Source of the DNA: Lachancea thermotolerans CBS 6340
Lineage: Eukaryota; Ascomycota; Saccharomycetes; Saccharomycetales; Saccharomycetaceae
Direction of reading: 5' to 3'
Assembly (NCBI RefSeq): GCF_000142805.1
Contig: NC_013084.1
Span: forward strand, 1,359,903-1,423,902
Length of the DNA stretch: 64,000 bases
The position numbers and the translations under genes are program-made. Positions within the stretch are counted from its first letter, which is position 1, and the number at the start of each line of letters is the position of its first letter. Below, one piece after another: positions 28,667 to 38,327 of the stretch. The notes beneath the pieces are model-generated. The model searched no databases and was not told the origin of the DNA. It saw only the letters and a list, made by a program, of their open reading frames with translations.

Positions 28667-29887
28667 TCATTCGCTGTACTCCAGACAGTCGCGATTCAAG
28701 TGCTCTGGAGATACGGACTTGATCCCGGCTAAATGTAAGTTCATAGTCAAATCCCCTAAAAGCGAGCGCAGCACGTGACCAACGCCCTCTTCTCCTCCTA
28801 GTACAAGTCCGTAAACATAGGGTCTGCCTACAAGCACCATTTTAGCCCCAAGCGCAAGGGCTTTGGCTATGTCACTACCACAGCGAATACCCGAGTCAAA
28901 AATAATGTCAATCTTAGATCCGACCTCATTAACTATTTTAACGAGGCGATCCAGAGATGCGGGCCCTCCGTCTTGCTGTCTGCCGCCATGATTGGAAACA
29001 ACTATACCCTCAATACCGAGCTCCACACACTTTTTGGCATCGAGGACGGTTTGAATACCCTTCAAGACTATAGGGCCATCCCAGTTTTCGCGAAGAAACT
29101 TTAAATCTTCCCATCCATGGCTAAAACCTGGAAAGATCATTCCGGCCCAGTCACTAGCAGCAGTCTTCATATCTTCTTCGACTTCTTTGCCATACTTCTC
29201 CTTGAAGTTTTTGCGAAAGACCGGGTCTGAAAACCCAAGTGCCGTACCCACGGTATCGGAACGCAGAAAAGGGTTGTAAGCGTTGTTCAGGTCACTTGGA
29301 CGCCAGCCCAGCTTGTAAGTATCTAATGTAACAACAAGCGTACTGAACCCATTTTCCTTAGCGCGTTTTAAAAGGCTCACAGTTAGGTCGTTGTGATCAT
29401 TGGAAGGCCAGTACAACTGGTACCAGCGGACGCCGTTACCATTAACCTTGGCTACGTCTTCAATTGATGTAGCAGCCGCTGTACTGTAGATGTAGGGCAC
29501 ACCTTCGGAAGCAGCCGCGGCCGCAGTAGCTAGCTCGCCATCTGGGTTGAAGATACGCTGTACTCCAATGGGCGCGATGGCGATAGGGACCGGTAACTTC
29601 TGGTTAAGAAGTTCCGTCTTGAGCGAGGGATACGTCGATGTTTCAACCAAACGACTAGGGACAATTGACCATTTCTGGAAAGCTTCGTGATTCTTTCTTG
29701 TTGTCTCGCCAGTGCTAGCGTTGCCGCACACATAACCCAATGATTCTCTTGACATACGTTCTCTGGCAAGATCTTCCCACTCCGTACTTTGGAAAGTGAA
29801 TGGTGGGCGCTCATACTTGAGACCACGGCCATACACATCTGCCATATATTGCAGGGGATTACCGGCGGACGTTTCGAGATATTCCAT
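28667..29887 (-). CDS. FMN-dependent 2-hydroxyacid oxidase, lactate 2-monooxygenase-like
   Basis: A 406-residue TIM-barrel flavoprotein of the FMN_dh family without a cytochrome b2 domain. Active-site residues are visible: Tyr156 (RWYQLYW), Lys276 (VLKGIQ), catalytic His300 and Arg303 (VVSNHGGRQQDGG), and FMN phosphate contacts (IIFDSGIRCGSDIAKAL, LVGRPYVYGL). The extended central segment beginning GWRPSDLNNAYNPFL resembles lactate 2-monooxygenases more than glycolate oxidase or Cyb2. No mitochondrial presequence or clear PTS1 is seen. The likely substrate is L-lactate or another 2-hydroxy acid. S. cerevisiae has no such gene; fungal relatives exist, so old horizontal transfer is possible but not shown. 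An MCH-type transporter and a regulator lie nearby. Confidence 0.85.
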   Translation of the reverse strand: MEYLETSAGNPLQYMADVYGRGLKYERPPFTFQSTEWEDLARERMSRESLGYVCGNASTGETTRKNHEAFQKWSIVPSRLVETSTYPSLKTELLNQKLPVPIAIAPIGVQRIFNPDGELATAAAAASEGVPYIYSTAAATSIEDVAKVNGNGVRWYQLYWPSNDHNDLTVSLLKRAKENGFSTLVVTLDTYKLGWRPSDLNNAYNPFLRSDTVGTALGFSDPVFRKNFKEKYGKEVEEDMKTAASDWAGMIFPGFSHGWEDLKFLRENWDGPIVLKGIQTVLDAKKCVELGIEGIVVSNHGGRQQDGGPASLDRLVKIVNEVGSKIDIIFDSGIRCGSDIAKALALGAKMVLVGRPYVYGLVLGGEEGVGHVLRSLLGDLTMNLHLAGIKSVSPEHLNRDCLEYSE

Positions 29888-32093
29888 TATAATGTCGAGA
29901 AATTAGTATAGAGCTGAGGATATAATAAGCTGAGGGTAATTGGATGCAATTGCAGAGCTTGATTGTTATTCACAATTTCTCAGTCGATTATGAATCCGAG
30001 TGTTTCCGTGCTTTTTATATCAAATACGGAAACCTGCTTCCGTCGCCTTCGCTTAAGGTTGAGCCTGGCCCGCATTTGCTATAGTTGCTCTCATAGATAT
30101 GCAGTATTTGCAGTGCGTGCCTGTCTCGACGTCTAACAGATTTCGGACATACTTAAACGCAAGGAACCCGTGTCCGAGCGGCCGTGTGCCTAGATTAACC
30201 TGTGAATAAGTTTGCATGATTTTTCAAAAAATCAAGGCGTATAGTTACTTAAATTGCGCCAAGACTTTTGTTGCAATGGCAACCCTAAAAGCCTGCGCTC
30301 TTGGAAAATGGCATTGCTCAAAATTGCGCAAAAAACGTAAGCATTTGAGGAACACACGCAGCTAGAGGCACGGGGGACTTGACGTAATTTGGCTTGGCAA
30401 TTCTTTGGACAGAGCTCTTTAGAAGAGACAGCAGTGGGGACTATCAGCCGAACGGACTTTTAACTCGCCTTATGGAACGTGTTACACCGGCATGTATAAT
30501 ACAGACAAATCTGATTGGGTGGGATTTATCGTTTCCAATAAGAGTTAAAGGCTAATTTGGTGCAAAATCTGGCGGCAAGTACTGTTCGAGAGGACAGCAA
30601 AGAATCCGCGAAGATGGTTGAGAGATTTCTCTCTACTTCTTTCAATAAAAGGCTCGACTTGCACTGCATAAAGAAGCTCTGTGGTTGGCTCTGTTTGGGT
30701 CGATGTGTGTGGTCGTGCAAGGTTCTCCAGCGCCCAAACCCATATTAGTGGTTGCCTGTACCAGATTGAGTGGCAACTACTTATTGCTCCGAGCATATTT
30801 CACTGACATTCAAGTTTTTCAGCAACGAGTACTCTTGAAAGATTGCGAGATTTAAGCAGTTGCGCTCGCGATTTTTTCTAACTCTTACTTAGATTCAATT
30901 AAGTGTGAGCTTGACAGGTTGCAAGAAAGCTCTGAAACAAGGCGACCAGAAATAAGAACAAGTGTGGCAAATTCAAACGTGATTTTTTCGGAACCTTGCA
31001 GTTATCTACCCCCAAGTAAAGCCTTTTGGTTATGACCTGATTCATGAGAAGCTAAGCTTTTGTTAATTGATGAATCCATAATTTCTCAGTAAGGATCTTT
31101 AATCTTGCTTTTGCTAAAAAATCAGCTGTTGACTTGAGTTTCAGATTTGACGCTGAGAAAGAGCTAAACAAATGACCAGCTTACAAAGTCTTGAATGGCA
31201 TAGAGCTCAACTACATATTTTCTCGTTAAAGCTTTAATTAATATGTTGGGACGAAAACTTACAAGTCATCACCAATTTTTTGAACTATTCGGGCCTATAA
31301 GGTTGGGCAAAAGCGTTTCTTTCAGCTTAGTATAGACGACAGTACTTAAAACAAGCAGAATAAGCTGCGATAGAAAGCCAAGGAAAATACCATAACTTCT
31401 AGCTTATAAGCCTCTAAAATCCAGTTTGCTTTCTGGACTAGACAGGGAATGCATTTGAGGATTCAAAATGAAGCTTTGGGCAACAAAAGCATTTTCAAAA
31501 GACAACTTTTGTCAATTGGTGCTACTGTGAGGAAGTTGAACTTGAAAAATTTAGCGAAAACCCTTGTGACACATTCATCCATAGTAGATATCATTCGAAT
31601 GCTCCAGAAAAAAAGACATTACGGCGGATATTTCAACGACAAAAAAGTGTGATATCTTCGTTGGGTTATATCAAATTGGTTTTCCCGAGAAGAGAATATT
31701 TTCCAAAGTTCGCACCCAAGCCGACTTGCCTTTTCTGTTTCAAAACCCTCGTTGAATTCACCATGATAACATATTTGCATTATGATCCTCACGCAAATAT
31801 GTTCATGCAATTTTGCTTGCACAAAATTACGATACCCAAAGAGTTACACATGTCGAGACACGACAGAAAATGTGGATAATGCAAATCTATACACCACCCT
31901 CCCCCGCTGGCAATTTACATTTAGCGGCTCAAAAAGCGCAGCAGGCAACATTTTAGATCCTTCTACAGTTGAATCTTCTCTACTAATGATATTTCACAGC
32001 TTCCTATCAGATTTTATTGAAAGCTATTCAAGAGGCAATTTTGGAAACTTTTTAAGAATCAGTGTTGATTTGGTCATAATTGTAATAATGTAC
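29888..32093. other. Long intergenic region upstream of the FMN oxidase gene
   Basis: About 2.2 kb without a supported gene. Near the oxidase start it has a 7-base inverted repeat, TTTCCGT (30003-30009) and ACGGAAA (30026-30032), a possible binding site for a zinc-cluster regulator. Frames such as 31449-31652 and 31782-32180 are short; the latter runs into the end of the regulator gene on the opposite strand and has no known domain. Confidence 0.55.
30003..30032. promoter_or_regulatory. Candidate operator: inverted CCG/CGG pair upstream of the FMN oxidase gene
   Basis: TTTCCGT and ACGGAAA are perfect inverted copies separated by 16 bases, about 115-145 bases before the oxidase ATG. Zn2Cys6 dimers bind paired CGG triplets, and a gene for such a protein follows about 2 kb away. 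A second CGGAAA occurs at 36861-36866 upstream of the transporter gene. No binding is shown. Confidence 0.35.
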
Positions 32094-33953
32094 TTAGTGT
32101 GTATTCACATCAAGCTTAAATTCTTGAGAAGCCGGACAAGAGAAAAAATCAATTTCGAGGCAGCTGTCATCAGCAGCTAACATGGGGTCTATAGCATCAT
32201 CAAAATTAATGAGGTCAGAAGCTTCATAAAATGCTGAGCTGCTCCCTGAACAACTTGAGGATGAGCTCAAAGATACTGCTGATGTTTTGGTTTCTAAAAT
32301 TGGACTTTCGAGCTGCCCAAAGCGAAACTCCTCCGTGCTTTCAGAGGCTTTGGTCACTGATAACAAAGATTGAGATTCGTCAGTAAGATTTTGTTGAAAA
32401 TTTTCAAGTACTCCCTCTGTCTCATGGAAATCCCAAAGCCGTATCAGAGTTCGATACCACGGAGCGTCATTTTTCCACAGTAAAAAAACCTCAGAAACCA
32501 TTTCGCGGAAATTGAAACCTTCATGTAAACCCTTGTGGATTGGATGCGAGTCTCTTTTCTGTTGTCTGAGGGACATACCTATCGCATAAACTATGAAGGT
32601 TTTCAATGTAAATCCTAACGATTTTATGCGTATGGTATCTTTGTTCAGATTGCAAAAGTCCTTTGTCAATAAGGAATGGATGCCTGTGAACTTTTCTTCT
32701 AACAAGACGAGAAGAGGCTCGTCGAAAGGGCGATTTTGAAGCTCATTTTGCATGCAAAACATCCACAAGATATTCAGTTCAATTGCGATCAGAGATAACT
32801 CGCAGGAGGCTCTCAAGAATTTATCTGCGTTGTTCGGTACCTTTTTTTTGTAATAGCTTTTTAACTGCGCAATTGTGAATTCCAATTGTGAGGAGGATGT
32901 AAGAACACATCTCCAAACCTGTGAAAGCTTTAAGTGAAAGTTATACTCATACCAGAGCGTATGTGTATGCTCACTATTGGGAAATTCGAATTTTTTAACA
33001 AAAAATTGATCAAATGATGTTGGCTCAAGTAAGGCAACTGCTCCCATCCACAGATTCCTTTTAATATTTGCGTTTTCATTGGGAAGCCTACTTGCAAATA
33101 ATCCCAGATTCATAGTCATGTTGCGTATAGAACTTGAGAGCGTATCGTAAAGACTATCACATAGCTTCATATCACCCGAGTAAATCTTGAGATACAATAA
33201 GCAGGACAGATTATGCTCACTGGGTAAAGTGATAATTTTAAGTTGATCAGCATAATGAAAAATGACTTCGGCAGGTACAGAAAGGGCGTTGGTTAGACAT
33301 GAAATTAAAAGTGAAGACATGAGAACAAAAGGTGCATGCTCGTTGTCAAGGTTTCCTTTTAATATTACCTCCTCGAACAAACTTTCGAAGAGGTCTTTTT
33401 GAAAAAAAGTGTAGTGTTGATATAATTGGGTGTAAAATATAGTTTTTGATTTCATAAATACTTCATTGTCGGGAAGTAGACGTTTAATATTCGTTCTGGG
33501 GTCAGTTTCGGTAAGATCTTGTGTTTTCAAGTTAAATTGGGTTTCGTGGAACGCGGTTTCTTGCTCAAACAAATCTGCATTTAGGCCCCTTAAAAAAGGA
33601 TCCCGGGCGAACAATGCTACGTCGCTGAGGGGCGAGTAGTAGCTTCTCCAAACTCCGCCAACCTTTACCGGAGTCACAAATATATCCCAAGATATTTTGG
33701 GCTTTGAGACTTCAGAAGTGCAGCTGGCAGGAGAATTGGCGACAAGCTGAGCTCTCAGTTCTAAGAGCTCTTTTTTGAGAGCCACAACTGTCTCAGGTTC
33801 CTCTTTCTGCCTATAAGGATTGTAGATGCATTCTAGGCCGTGCTTAGCACATCTCGAACAGTTTGGTTTTGCTTTGTCGCATTTTAGCTTCCGTATGCGA
33901 CATGCGTCGCATACGTGTAATCTTCTGTTTCTCTTTGTCTGTTTGTTGTGCAT
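32094..33953 (-). CDS. Zn2Cys6 (zinc-cluster) transcription factor 1
   Basis: A 619-residue regulator. The N-terminal binuclear zinc cluster has Cys15, Cys18, Cys25, Cys32, Cys35 and Cys42 (HVCDACRIRKLKCDKAK and following). A linker and short leucine-rich coiled coil (VVALKKELLELRAQL) for dimerisation come next. The middle is the long helical region typical of fungal zinc-cluster proteins, and the tail is acidic and Ser-rich (SLSSSSSCSGSSSAFYEASD), a likely activation domain. The family binds CGG triplets and controls metabolism or drug genes in the nucleus. It lies between the FMN oxidase and MCH transporter genes, all on the minus strand, so it may control them. I cannot name an orthologue. 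Confidence 0.88.
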   Translation of the reverse strand: MHNKQTKRNRRLHVCDACRIRKLKCDKAKPNCSRCAKHGLECIYNPYRQKEEPETVVALKKELLELRAQLVANSPASCTSEVSKPKISWDIFVTPVKVGGVWRSYYSPLSDVALFARDPFLRGLNADLFEQETAFHETQFNLKTQDLTETDPRTNIKRLLPDNEVFMKSKTIFYTQLYQHYTFFQKDLFESLFEEVILKGNLDNEHAPFVLMSSLLISCLTNALSVPAEVIFHYADQLKIITLPSEHNLSCLLYLKIYSGDMKLCDSLYDTLSSSIRNMTMNLGLFASRLPNENANIKRNLWMGAVALLEPTSFDQFFVKKFEFPNSEHTHTLWYEYNFHLKLSQVWRCVLTSSSQLEFTIAQLKSYYKKKVPNNADKFLRASCELSLIAIELNILWMFCMQNELQNRPFDEPLLVLLEEKFTGIHSLLTKDFCNLNKDTIRIKSLGFTLKTFIVYAIGMSLRQQKRDSHPIHKGLHEGFNFREMVSEVFLLWKNDAPWYRTLIRLWDFHETEGVLENFQQNLTDESQSLLSVTKASESTEEFRFGQLESPILETKTSAVSLSSSSSCSGSSSAFYEASDLINFDDAIDPMLAADDSCLEIDFFSCPASQEFKLDVNTH

Positions 33954-35005
33954 GTTAAATTGTATTTGATTGTTTCGTGGGTTTTGTAGGACAAGACATT
34001 ATTGAGTGAGCAAGCGCCCGCATGGATTGGTTTATCTATGTGAACCGCATTGCGAGTAGTTCCCGGTAGCCAAAATCAGAGGTGTATGAGTTGCCATCGC
34101 TTAGGCTCGGTGAAGCTTGTCTTCCCCGCATCATGTGAAAGGGTTGTTAAGTGACACTGCTGGCCGAACATTGGCGTAAGATAGTAAATTTTCGGTCTCG
34201 TTCCTTGGGAAATTCGCATCTGGAATCTCAAGCTATTATGATAAAAGATTCCGACTTGTCGTGGGAAGTTTAGTTGTGACAAGTGTAAGACGGGGGAACT
34301 CTATTTTTTATACACCACGAAAACTTAAAAAGCATTTGTTCGGCCGAAGCACACTTTTTCAAAGGCGGGTGATCTAAGAAGAAATCACAAGAGATAAGCT
34401 ATAGTTAAACAAGTATTTTGGGGCGCGGCATATTTTGGTTTATACGTGGCGGGGCAAAAAATGTTGTGGCTGTCCGAAATAGAACTTCGAACATATTATG
34501 GGGGGGGGGGAAGCGGAAATGGAGACATAGAAATATATTTCATAGTTATATATGAAAGCTCGGCCCGGCCGAGGTTGCTTGATAGATCCCTCAAATTGCT
34601 CTATACTCTGTCTCCTGAGAGGTTGAGAGATCTTCAAAAACAGTAATGTATTTTTGTAATTGAAGTTACCTTCTCCTTCGTGTTCGATTCAACTTCATGG
34701 ACCTTAAGCTATAATGTCTCAACACCCGAATTGCATATAATTCGTGATGTACTTCAGCGTTTCCAGAGAAGTTAATAATTACAGTGGGGAAGAAAGAGGC
34801 ATTCGAAACTGTTCTGATCGGTCTTCGAATTACGATCTGATCTCAGTGTTCATGATTATATCCCTCGGATATTAAGATGATGAACACATTTCCCGTACTC
34901 TGCTGCGCCGGTTCACCTTACTAGTCCAAATAGTAAAGTTGCCAGGGTTCTGCATCATGCACCTTTTTAAGGTTACTGTAGACAAGTTGCGCTATCGGCT
35001 TTATT
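33954..35005. other. Promoter region of zinc-cluster gene 1
   Basis: About 1 kb with no gene. It contains a run of 11 G (34500-34510) and, 50 bases further on, a perfect palindrome with one central base, CTCGGCC-C-GGCCGAG (34559-34573), about 610 bases before the regulator start. The palindrome holds CGG and CCG triplets and could be an autoregulatory site. Confidence 0.5.
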
Positions 35006-36625
35006 TCAAGCCTTAACAATGAAAAACATCCTTTTGATGTAGTTGTATGGAGTTTTCTGCTGAAGTTCCTGATAGTAGGCTTTCTGCTGTTCGGTGCTGC
35101 TTGAGTTTCTAACTTTTGCGGCAAGAACTCTTCTCAATTTTAACTCGCGGTATGGCATGAGACATAAAAGTCCACCAAAGAACATGCATGCGACAAATAT
35201 TTGGCAATGCAGATAGGGTCGCGAGGATGATGGTGTTCTTAGATGCAGGCCGATAACTTCGGCAAATATACTGACAACGCCATTACCGAATAATCCGTAT
35301 CCGATACCTGCTGCAAACTTTTGTATCCCTACGACATCTGAAACCAGAGGAACAATGTTCACAGACCCAACACCCACACCAAATCCAAGCAAGAAGCAAA
35401 ATGGCACCAATTCGCTAAATTTTGTGATATTTAGCCAAAAAGGTAGTATGAGTATCAAGTCATACACCATAATTAGGATAGTAGCATTGCATCTGCCAAC
35501 AATTTCTGATATCCAGCCCATGAATGGTCTACCTATGGCTTGCGAACCATTAAAAACGGCGAGAGCAATTGTAGCTTGCTGCGAAGTCATACCCATGGAA
35601 GTTGCAAAGTTTGACATCGAAAACAATAATATAACGTAACCAATAGAGGCAAACGAAGCCCACAGCATGCATAAATGAAGAGGTACTATTTTGAGCACAG
35701 ACTTGTCAAATGTTTGTTGCATAATTTCTTTGACAGACTTCTTTGGCTGAGGAATTCTAGGTTTTCGGACGCGAATGAAGTAAAGCGAAATTATATTGAG
35801 AAAGAAGGTTGACGCTGCAAGCATTCGCATCGCCCATTTGTGATCGCCTGTTCGGTCAATCATCGCACGAACAGCAAACGAGTAAACAAGACCACCAAAC
35901 CCGACCCCCATATGTCCAAAGCCGTTTGCAAGTGCTCTCTTTTTGAGAAACCACCCGGGAATTACTATTGTGTTTGAACCAAAAATGACTCCAAAAGAGA
36001 TACCCAGAAGCACTCCATAAGTGAAATACAACATTCCAACACTTTTTACAAAGGAACTAGCCACGAAAGCTACAGCTTCCAAAGCAATGGCAAATGCGAG
36101 TGTAGGTTTGTACCCAAAGAGACTCATGGCTGCGGCCACGACCGGTAGAAGGAACAAAGTGAGACCGATCACTAGACCACCTATTATTGCAAAATCAGTC
36201 GGTGTAGCTCCTGGAAAGTAGTTCGATGATAGAAAATACGACAAGAACACACCCCAGGAGGTATTTGGTCCCCATGTTGCAAAATTCAAGAGTGATACAC
36301 ATGCGCAGGAAACCCAACCATAACCTCCATCCGGGGGCGGATCAAGGTACTCGTCCTTCGCGTACAGACCGTTGTCATCCTCCATATCTCTTGTGTTCTC
36401 ATTGAAATCCGCATTTTCTTTATCTGACTTAGGGGAAGAGGTGGTCTGGTCTTCAATATCCTTTAATTTCTCTATATTGTTCGATACAACGTGTGCAGCA
36501 GGGCTAGATGTTAACTCCAGCGAATATCCTCTTGTAAACACGGGAGTCTGAATGCTCGATGCTTCATCGCGGTCGCCAGCATTCTTGGCACTTGCGTGTT
36601 GCCTTGAAGAGTAATTCTCAGGCAT
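35006..36625 (-). CDS. Monocarboxylate transporter-like MFS permease (MCH family)
   Basis: A 539-residue major facilitator with 12 predicted membrane segments. A hydrophilic N-terminus of about 100 residues leads into DPPPDGGYGWVSC; DGGYGW (99-104) is the signature before helix 1 of monocarboxylate porters. Two six-helix halves are split by a charged loop (RVRKPRIPQPKKSVKEI). The yeast MCH proteins resemble animal MCTs, but S. cerevisiae Mch5 carries riboflavin and the others do not take up lactate in tests, so the substrate is open. MCH2 or ESBP6 are the closest in type. The nearby 2-hydroxyacid oxidase suggests a carboxylate. The promoter has a perfect palindrome ACCGATCGGT at 36845-36854. 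Confidence 0.85.
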   Translation of the reverse strand: MPENYSSRQHASAKNAGDRDEASSIQTPVFTRGYSLELTSSPAAHVVSNNIEKLKDIEDQTTSSPKSDKENADFNENTRDMEDDNGLYAKDEYLDPPPDGGYGWVSCACVSLLNFATWGPNTSWGVFLSYFLSSNYFPGATPTDFAIIGGLVIGLTLFLLPVVAAAMSLFGYKPTLAFAIALEAVAFVASSFVKSVGMLYFTYGVLLGISFGVIFGSNTIVIPGWFLKKRALANGFGHMGVGFGGLVYSFAVRAMIDRTGDHKWAMRMLAASTFFLNIISLYFIRVRKPRIPQPKKSVKEIMQQTFDKSVLKIVPLHLCMLWASFASIGYVILLFSMSNFATSMGMTSQQATIALAVFNGSQAIGRPFMGWISEIVGRCNATILIMVYDLILILPFWLNITKFSELVPFCFLLGFGVGVGSVNIVPLVSDVVGIQKFAAGIGYGLFGNGVVSIFAEVIGLHLRTPSSSRPYLHCQIFVACMFFGGLLCLMPYRELKLRRVLAAKVRNSSSTEQQKAYYQELQQKTPYNYIKRMFFIVKA

Positions 36626-38327
36626 TACGTTAGAGTGTCTTTTTAAATTTAGGCACCCAAAGACAAGGCCTGGGGCTTCTTGAAAGCTACTTCAATATTG
36701 TAGTGCTTATATTGCTTTATACTTTAGTAAGATTCCTCGAGAAATGAAGATTAACAGCCAAGACTTTGCAGATAGGCTTTCGATGAGGTCACCAAATACG
36801 AGGATATAGCAGTGAGTCAGCTCGAATTTTTACCGCGCTACTTTACCGATCGGTGGAACCCGGAAATGTGGACTTTCTAAGGCAGCTGCCGCAATCTGTC
36901 TGAGCTTTTGATTCTGGTAACTAAAGGCCAATAGAAGAGTAGATGTTATAAGTTGTTGAGACGCTATTACAACTGTCACTTATCAACTGCTCTTTTGGAG
37001 GTGGGTCAGTAATGTACTTAGTATCGGTCCAATTTCAAGCTCCAGTGAAAGCACTCTGCGGTTTGTGATATCATCACAACACACATTTTGTCAAAATGAG
37101 CTAAAATTAGGCTACTTGAAACCTGTATAAGCATCAATTCAAGAACGCTGGAACTAAAATTTTTGTTTCGTCAACTTGAAATCGGTATAGACACTAACCC
37201 AAAAACTCTGGAACTACATTTTGCATTAGTTCAATCGCTCCAACTGGTTAATTGGTGTTGAAAATCTTCAAGTTTTGTCACGAACGTGGTGAATAGCCAT
37301 CCTACCCACCGCTCGCATGTCTTTTGGTAAATTTCCTTGCAAACCTTGAAATTATTATCGTTATGGTTTCTAGAGTGTTCCACTCATCACGAAGTCAAAC
37401 AATATGAGCTTGCCCGCCAACCAACTCATTTTATTTCCCCTCTAATTGAAGTAGTTTTCTTCTCCTTTTGTATGTCAGACTTTCTGTTACCACCGAATCT
37501 CTTAATTTGGTTTATCGCAGTCAAGCGAGATAGCTAATGGATCTGACACATGAAGCCTCAGCCACAAGAAGGCCATTTCGGTCAAGACGCGTTCGCGTAG
37601 TGCCTCTTCATCTCTGACTTAAATTTATTCAGGATCTTGCTGCTAAGCTTCATTTCATCTCAAGAGAATATACACCGGGATTTGCCATGATTTCACCTTT
37701 TTCACCTCTTCCCACTTCGATTTTTGAGTTTTGTCTTCTTTTGACACTCGTATATCTGACGCTGTGAACAGAAATCGCCAGCAAATATGTTTGCTAAAAC
37801 AGTTTGTAACATGAAAGCCAAGACAATATCATCTAAATTCAAAGTCTGGGTAATTACTAGCGGGAGGAATAGGAAAAAAAGCTCCCTCAAGTTGTGTTTT
37901 TTGTCCAAAAGGTACTAAATTACTTGGAAATATCAGCATCAGATATATTCTCAGTTCGTTTTCAGAAACTCTGTTTAAACTGGAAGCATTCTAAGTTTTG
38001 TACTCCAAGTTAAGGTTGATCCATATCTTTACATATATATAAATATATATAGTAGAGTGAGGCGCTTCTTATTGAACTTCGAGGCCGCATTGGGCGGATA
38101 ACTTTTAAAAGCAGCGGATTATATCCTGAGGGAAGCCACACTGTGAGGTTGACGTTAGTTATTTCCACCTATAAATCTCACTGGATACCTTCGTAAACCC
38201 TGTCAATTTTATGTTTTAACCTTATTTAATACCTTGAAAGCTGCCGTCGGCTGGAGATGCAAACTTATAAGACTTGGCTCTAAATAAATGCATATTCTAG
38301 CCGGGAGTGTTGATGCGTTGATCCCGT
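36626..38327. other. Intergenic region between the MCH-type and DHA2 transporter genes
   Basis: About 1.7 kb without a supported gene. It has the palindrome ACCGATCGGT (36845-36854), two imperfect direct repeats with a 60-base period (37114-37173 and 37174-37222, sharing ACTTGAAA and CTGGAACTA) and a TA-rich microsatellite near 38031-38050. Its frames are short and featureless. Confidence 0.5.

Noticed and set aside
31782-32180. 132-codon plus frame overlapping the end of zinc-cluster gene 1
   Set aside because: Part is antisense to a firm gene and the rest is low-information sequence.
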